This document shows, piece after piece, positions 7,101 to 9,555 of a DNA stretch of 9,555 nucleotides. The notes below the pieces were generated by a model. That model saw nothing but the letters and a program-made list of their open reading frames with translations. It was not told the origin of the DNA and made no database searches. The translations under genes and the position numbers were made by a program. Positions within the stretch are counted from its first letter, which is position 1. Each line of letters opens with the position of its first letter. The DNA lies in the NCBI GenBank assembly GCA_964579245.1, contig CAZOFY010000079.1, forward strand, positions 1-9,555, in the 5' to 3' direction. Source of the DNA: Firm-13 sp964579245. GTDB taxonomy: Bacteria; Bacillota; Clostridia; Saccharofermentanales; Saccharofermentanaceae.

Positions 7101-8904
7101 GCTTGTCCAGATCATCAACGTTAAAAAGCGCGATGCATTCAGCCTGAATATTCTGGTCACGACCCGCTCGTCCGGCTTCTTGAACGTAATTCTCGAGCGA
7201 ATTCGAGATCTCAAAATGAATAACTAGCCCGACATCCTTTTTATCAACACCCATGCCAAAGGCAGATGTTGCAACAATGATGCGAACATCGTCCCGGATG
7301 AAGGCCTCCTGATTGTGAGTTTTCTCTGTCGGATCCATTTTTCCATGATAAGGCAGTGCAGAGAAACCATCACAAGCTAATCGCTTTGCAAGATCGTGAG
7401 CTTTCTTGGTTCGATTAACATAAATAATTGCGGGACACGAATGGGACTCTAGCAAGTTACGAACTGTCTGATACTTATCTTCGTCGCTCATCTTGATCAT
7501 GACGCGATACGAGAGATTCACGCGGGAGGCGGATGTCTGGATCAAATCCAATTCCAGATCATTCTTATCCGCGAAATACTTCCGAATATCTTCGATGACC
7601 GAAGGCTTAGCTGTTGCCGTAAAACAAGATACAGGAATCGGTTCCGGAAGGTTCTTCTTCTCTTGAAGCTGCTTCAGAAATGTTCCGATAAACATATAGT
7701 CAAGGCGGAAATCCTGTCCCCAGGCGGACAAACAGTGTGCTTCATCAATAACAAAGCGCGCAATATTGCGGTCAAGAAGAAGATGCTCGATTGTCCGTGA
7801 TCGTAAAGATTCCGGCGATATATATAAGATCGATACAGACCCATCTGCCACTCGCTCCATCGCGTTCGCTCGTTCGATTGGATCAATAAGTCCGTTAATT
7901 GTCGCTGCTTCATGAATGCCGATACGATTTAGGTTATCGACCTGATCCTTCATCAGTGATTGAAGAGGAGATATGACCACCGTCAAAGCCTTCTCCGTCT
8001 CGCTGACCATGAGGGCAGGGAGCTGGAACGTAATCGATTTTCCACCGCCAGTCGGGAAGATAGCCAGCAAAGATCTACCATCCAACGCAGCCTGGACCGC
8101 CCTTTGCTGCAATGGCTCACCGTCAAATAATCGAAACTCAGAGAATCCGAAAGTTCTCTCCAGTCCTCGCACCGGATCCAGAAGCGCTTCACAATACGGA
8201 CAACCCTCCTGACACCGCGTCCCTCGAAGTAAGTGCATTACGTTATGCACATCCGGGAAACGCATCGAGACCCACTTCGGAAGCTTCGAGAAGCGGTCAT
8301 TCGCGGAGATATTTGCCAGACAATATGCCAGCTCACAGGGAGAATCAGCAAAAAATTTTTCAATCGGAGCATGAACACAAAGAGAACTTCCAAAAACGTC
8401 ACGGATCATTGCCGCTACATCTCCAGTTTCTCCAGCTCTGTTATAGTGGAAAAACCCTCGAAAATACTCATGATCCGCCAAAAGAAGTGAATAAATCTCT
8501 CTTAACTCCGGATCCAATGCCCGATATGCCGCCACCTCGTCAAAAAATAGATCCTTAGACTTGATCGCATCATTCCTGGGATTATTCAATTCCTCCGCAA
8601 AAAACTTCTCATCCTTCAACAGCGAATGGTACGGTTTCAGCGGGAAAAGAAGTGCTGACAACGGCAGGGTATCTATCCAGTGATCGGCATCAATGCCAGC
8701 CTCTCCGATCTGCTCGCGCATAAATCGTCTGTCGTGATCAATGACATTATGACCAGCCACATACTCGGCATCCGAAAGGCGCGCGTAAAAATCCCGTGAC
8801 GAAGCGGAGTGAAAAGACACCCCGTCATCCGTGACAAATCCATAATCCAACACCTTGCCGGAATCCGGCTGCACCTCGAGATCAATGAAATAAATCGAAC
8901 TCAC
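4102..8904 (-). CDS. Exonuclease-RecQ-UvrD triple fusion helicase
   Basis: A protein of about 1600 residues. Residues 1-130 look like a DEDD 3'-5' exonuclease: FIDLEV (Asp8, Glu10), GHNVIDHD (His52, Asn53, Asp58) and NDAIKSKDLF (112-121). Residues 252-600 form a RecQ-like core: FPTGGGKS (283-290), DEAHC (387-391) with aromatic loop CLSAWGQDFRLDY, FTATA (428-432) and YVQEAGRAGRD (573-583). Residues 1045-1475 are a UvrD-like core: LSPTQLEII, AGPGSGKT (1067-1074), TFHSFC, DEAQD (1174-1178), GDDDQNIYEFRG, NYRS, TMHKAKGKEFD and VLYVAITRAKS. All ATPase motifs look intact in both helicases. The usual RecQ zinc site after the helicase is absent; a C-x3-C-x2-C cluster lies before it (231, 235, 238). 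The 2B-like region of the UvrD half is short. I chose the GTG at 8904 because AGGTGG (8919-8914) precedes it; an in-frame ATG at 8928 lacks such a site. Likely role: unwinding and trimming DNA in repair or defence. Confidence 0.93.
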   Translation of the reverse strand: MSSIYFIDLEVQPDSGKVLDYGFVTDDGVSFHSASSRDFYARLSDAEYVAGHNVIDHDRRFMREQIGEAGIDADHWIDTLPLSALLFPLKPYHSLLKDEKFFAEELNNPRNDAIKSKDLFFDEVAAYRALDPELREIYSLLLADHEYFRGFFHYNRAGETGDVAAMIRDVFGSSLCVHAPIEKFFADSPCELAYCLANISANDRFSKLPKWVSMRFPDVHNVMHLLRGTRCQEGCPYCEALLDPVRGLERTFGFSEFRLFDGEPLQQRAVQAALDGRSLLAIFPTGGGKSITFQLPALMVSETEKALTVVISPLQSLMKDQVDNLNRIGIHEAATINGLIDPIERANAMERVADGSVSILYISPESLRSRTIEHLLLDRNIARFVIDEAHCLSAWGQDFRLDYMFIGTFLKQLQEKKNLPEPIPVSCFTATAKPSVIEDIRKYFADKNDLELDLIQTSASRVNLSYRVMIKMSDEDKYQTVRNLLESHSCPAIIYVNRTKKAHDLAKRLACDGFSALPYHGKMDPTEKTHNQEAFIRDDVRIIVATSAFGMGVDKKDVGLVIHFEISNSLENYVQEAGRAGRDQNIQAECIALFNVDDLDKHFIMDNQTRLSLNEIQQVWKAIRSLTLKRRTISQSAIEIARKAGWDDSLDQIETRVKTAIGALEEGGYLNRTFNSPRIFADSIMCRTTMEASSIIQKQEWSETDKTNATRIISKLIGTRSRSKANNAEAESRVDYMADQLGLSRAYIVDLLNRMRSIDLLADAKDMTVYISQDEKESRSRQRLRLLGEIEHHLMRELDVQVKQYNLKKLNESALEKGISGSSMIHLKTIFRFLQTSKQIQLAYTDKPKNQHIAINFLSSIKEMQAALEKRLEMATFILEYLYTLKMQEEKNEKTSGEAAVNFSVHEILREYNLSQRLVHQEYSIKDIENTLLYLSYVKEIKIEGGFLVIYNPMTITRLADDGRWKFLKDDYRKLELFYQNKIQQIHIVGEYAKIMVGDYKKALQFADDYFRMEYKAFLKKYFIGNRRDMIDRTITQVKFEKIFGALSPTQLEIINDKENRYIAVLAGPGSGKTRVLVHKLASLVLMENIKSEQMLMLTFSRAAATEFKSRLIELIGNAAYFIEIKTFHSFCLDLLGKMGKLEDLDQVVPQTVQFIQNNEVDPMHLAKLVLVIDEAQDMSDSDYALVRLLIEKNPDLRVIAVGDDDQNIYEFRGSSSKYLQSFIKIYDTKTYELLTNYRSKNNLVTFSNNFIAPMPDRLKKHPNLANTREDGTIRITKYPSTMSLKPFTDDVIRSQLTGTTCLLTQKNDQALLAFGVLKNHGIPARLMQTNESFRLIDLAEIDYFLQEICKDKTRVRISKDEWNDARESLDQKFSRSALLESCHSLLTAFEGINKDGFYINDFKTFLYESKLDDFLIITDSCVQIGTMHKAKGKEFDNVFMYGAYKTKTLTPEELRVLYVAITRAKSNLSIHTNLKYFDTIQTPGLTRQTDSITYPHPTELILQAWFYDVYLGFFLTPAKQNICHNLQSGDTITYRDGCCYHNGAKIVQFSVKFRERLQQIANLGYVPVDAIVRYVVFWKKPDTDVRSLILLPELRFERR

Positions 8905-8913
8905 AGTAATCCG

Positions 8914-8919
8914 CCACCT
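8914..8919 (-). promoter_or_regulatory. Ribosome binding site deciding the helicase start
   Basis: AGGTGG, one mismatch from AGGAGG, sits 9 nt before the GTG at 8904. The alternative ATG at 8928 has only TTTGACCAGAAT before it, with no Shine-Dalgarno. Starting at the GTG places the exonuclease DxE motif at residues 8-10, as is normal for this fold. Confidence 0.7.
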
Positions 8920-8981
8920 GCGATACATATTCTGGTCAAAGAACAGAGGTAATAATGATTGATATAGACACTATAGAAAGT

Positions 8982-8990
8982 AGTATAGCA
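8982..8990 (-). promoter_or_regulatory. Candidate extended -10 promoter for the triple-fusion helicase
   Basis: TGCTATACT is an extended -10 element (TGn followed by TATACT, five of six matches). No -35 is recognisable at the usual distance, which extended -10 promoters tolerate. Transcription would start near 8975, giving a leader of about 70 nt before the GTG at 8904. It lies in the 159-bp gap after the DUF3427 helicase gene. I saw no convincing terminator hairpin in that gap (only AGATATATCT, a palindrome without a loop, followed by T-rich sequence), so read-through from upstream is also possible. Confidence 0.4.
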
Positions 8991-9063
8991 TATGGGGGAG
9001 AGGTTTGGAGGGTGGAAGAGGAAGGCTTACTTACAAATAAAAAGATATATCTATCCCAAAACA

Positions 9064-9555
9064 TCACACCACCACTAACTTATTCGTCTTCTTCAAATAC
9101 TTCGCAGGAATAGCCCGATCGAGCTTCCAGGTAACGTTCATCGGTCGAGAGCCTTCATGTTTGACATAGGATGCCGTGCCGAGGAAAGTGTAGGGCGTGG
9201 CGCCTCCGTGCAAGTGGTCAGTTTTGAACTCCCGGACGAAGAGCGCGACGCGTGTGCCTTTTGCAACATGATGAGTATATCTTTGTCCAGTTGCAGAGGT
9301 TTCTGATGTCGTACTCTGACTCTGCCAATGGAAGAGCGTGTCATTTATTGAGTAGTCATTATACATCGTGGTGGGGGAGTAGTCTTTTTCACTTTTATTG
9401 AGAGTGATGAAGAAGATGTCGATGTTCTTTTCGGGCAACCATTTGACGCCTTCACGGACGGTGGAGGGTTTATCGAAGTCGAGCGCGAGGAGGATTTGGT
9501 CGCGCGTGTAGGTGCAGTGGAGGTCGAGGGGGCAGTCGAAGCCGAGGTCGACGGG
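9064..9555 (-). CDS. DUF3427-type superfamily 2 helicase, C-terminal end only
   Basis: The last 163 residues of a larger protein; the frame is open to the window edge, so the start is outside. The visible part matches the DUF3427 C-terminal domain as I know it: PLDLHCTYTRDQILLAL, REGVKWLPEK, DIFFITLNKSEKDYSPTTMY, NDTLFHWQSQSTTS, GQRYTHH, VALFVREFK, PYTFLGTASYVKHEGSRPM, and a final basic KYLKKTNK. In that family this domain follows a DEAD/DEAH helicase core, often with an N-terminal phospholipase D-like nuclease domain, in proteins of about 900-1100 residues. Neither of those domains can be checked here. It reads in the same direction as the triple-fusion helicase, 159 bp upstream of it. The protein is probably cytoplasmic and acts on DNA; several large helicases side by side suggest a repair or defence neighbourhood. 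Confidence 0.88.
   Translation of the reverse strand, partial: PVDLGFDCPLDLHCTYTRDQILLALDFDKPSTVREGVKWLPEKNIDIFFITLNKSEKDYSPTTMYNDYSINDTLFHWQSQSTTSETSATGQRYTHHVAKGTRVALFVREFKTDHLHGGATPYTFLGTASYVKHEGSRPMNVTWKLDRAIPAKYLKKTNKLVVV

Noticed and set aside
8112..8558. Plus-strand open frame of 148 codons
   Set aside because: It lies opposite the N-terminal part of the triple-fusion helicase. Its translation is low-complexity and Pro/His/Ser-rich with no family resemblance; a shadow frame.
9001..9063. Possible terminator after the DUF3427 gene
   Set aside because: The only symmetry is AGATATATCT, which has no loop, followed by a broken T run; not strong enough to call.

Overview
The window reads as a bacterial chromosome segment, probably from the Bacillota (Clostridia or Erysipelotrichia-like). 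The reasons are strong AGGAGG-type ribosome binding sites, tightly packed genes with ATGA overlaps, GTG/TTG starts, and intermediate base composition with AT-rich promoter regions. This placement is inference; nothing in the window names a genus. Every convincing gene lies on the minus strand, so transcription runs from high to low coordinates.

Right part (9555 down to about 3370) is a nucleic-acid-processing block. It opens with the C-terminal end of a DUF3427-type superfamily 2 helicase, cut by the window edge. After a 159-bp gap holding an extended -10 promoter candidate comes a very large protein (about 1600 residues). It joins a DEDD 3'-5' exonuclease, a RecQ-like helicase core and a UvrD-like helicase core in one chain. 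It is followed 28 bp later by a 63-residue protein with two zinc-binding CxxC clusters, and then by a decayed 2H phosphoesterase (2'-5' RNA ligase-like) gene. In that gene the second histidine motif survives only beyond two stop codons. The helicases suggest DNA repair, recombination or defence against foreign DNA, but the window holds no direct proof of a defence role.

Left part (about 3360 down to 1) is a separate transcription unit with its own promoter candidate and an upstream TTGAC-N4-GTCAA palindrome. It encodes, in order, a small exported peptide, two FtsX/MacB-type permease subunits of similar topology, and a LolD/MacB-type ABC ATPase that runs off the window edge. The genes are coupled by 4-bp overlaps or a 4-bp gap. 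A small secreted peptide ahead of FtsX-like permeases and an ATPase is the layout of lactococcin 972-type bacteriocin loci. The peptide carries a W-Y-Y-G segment that fits, weakly, with that family. Its reading frame appears broken after this motif. The alternative frame is Cys-rich and ends exactly on the permease start codon, so the gene either carries a single-base deletion, contains a sequencing error, or uses -1 frameshifting.

The most notable points are the frame-disrupted exported peptide and its transporter, the exonuclease-RecQ-UvrD triple fusion with its zinc-cluster partner, and the fossil 2H phosphoesterase.
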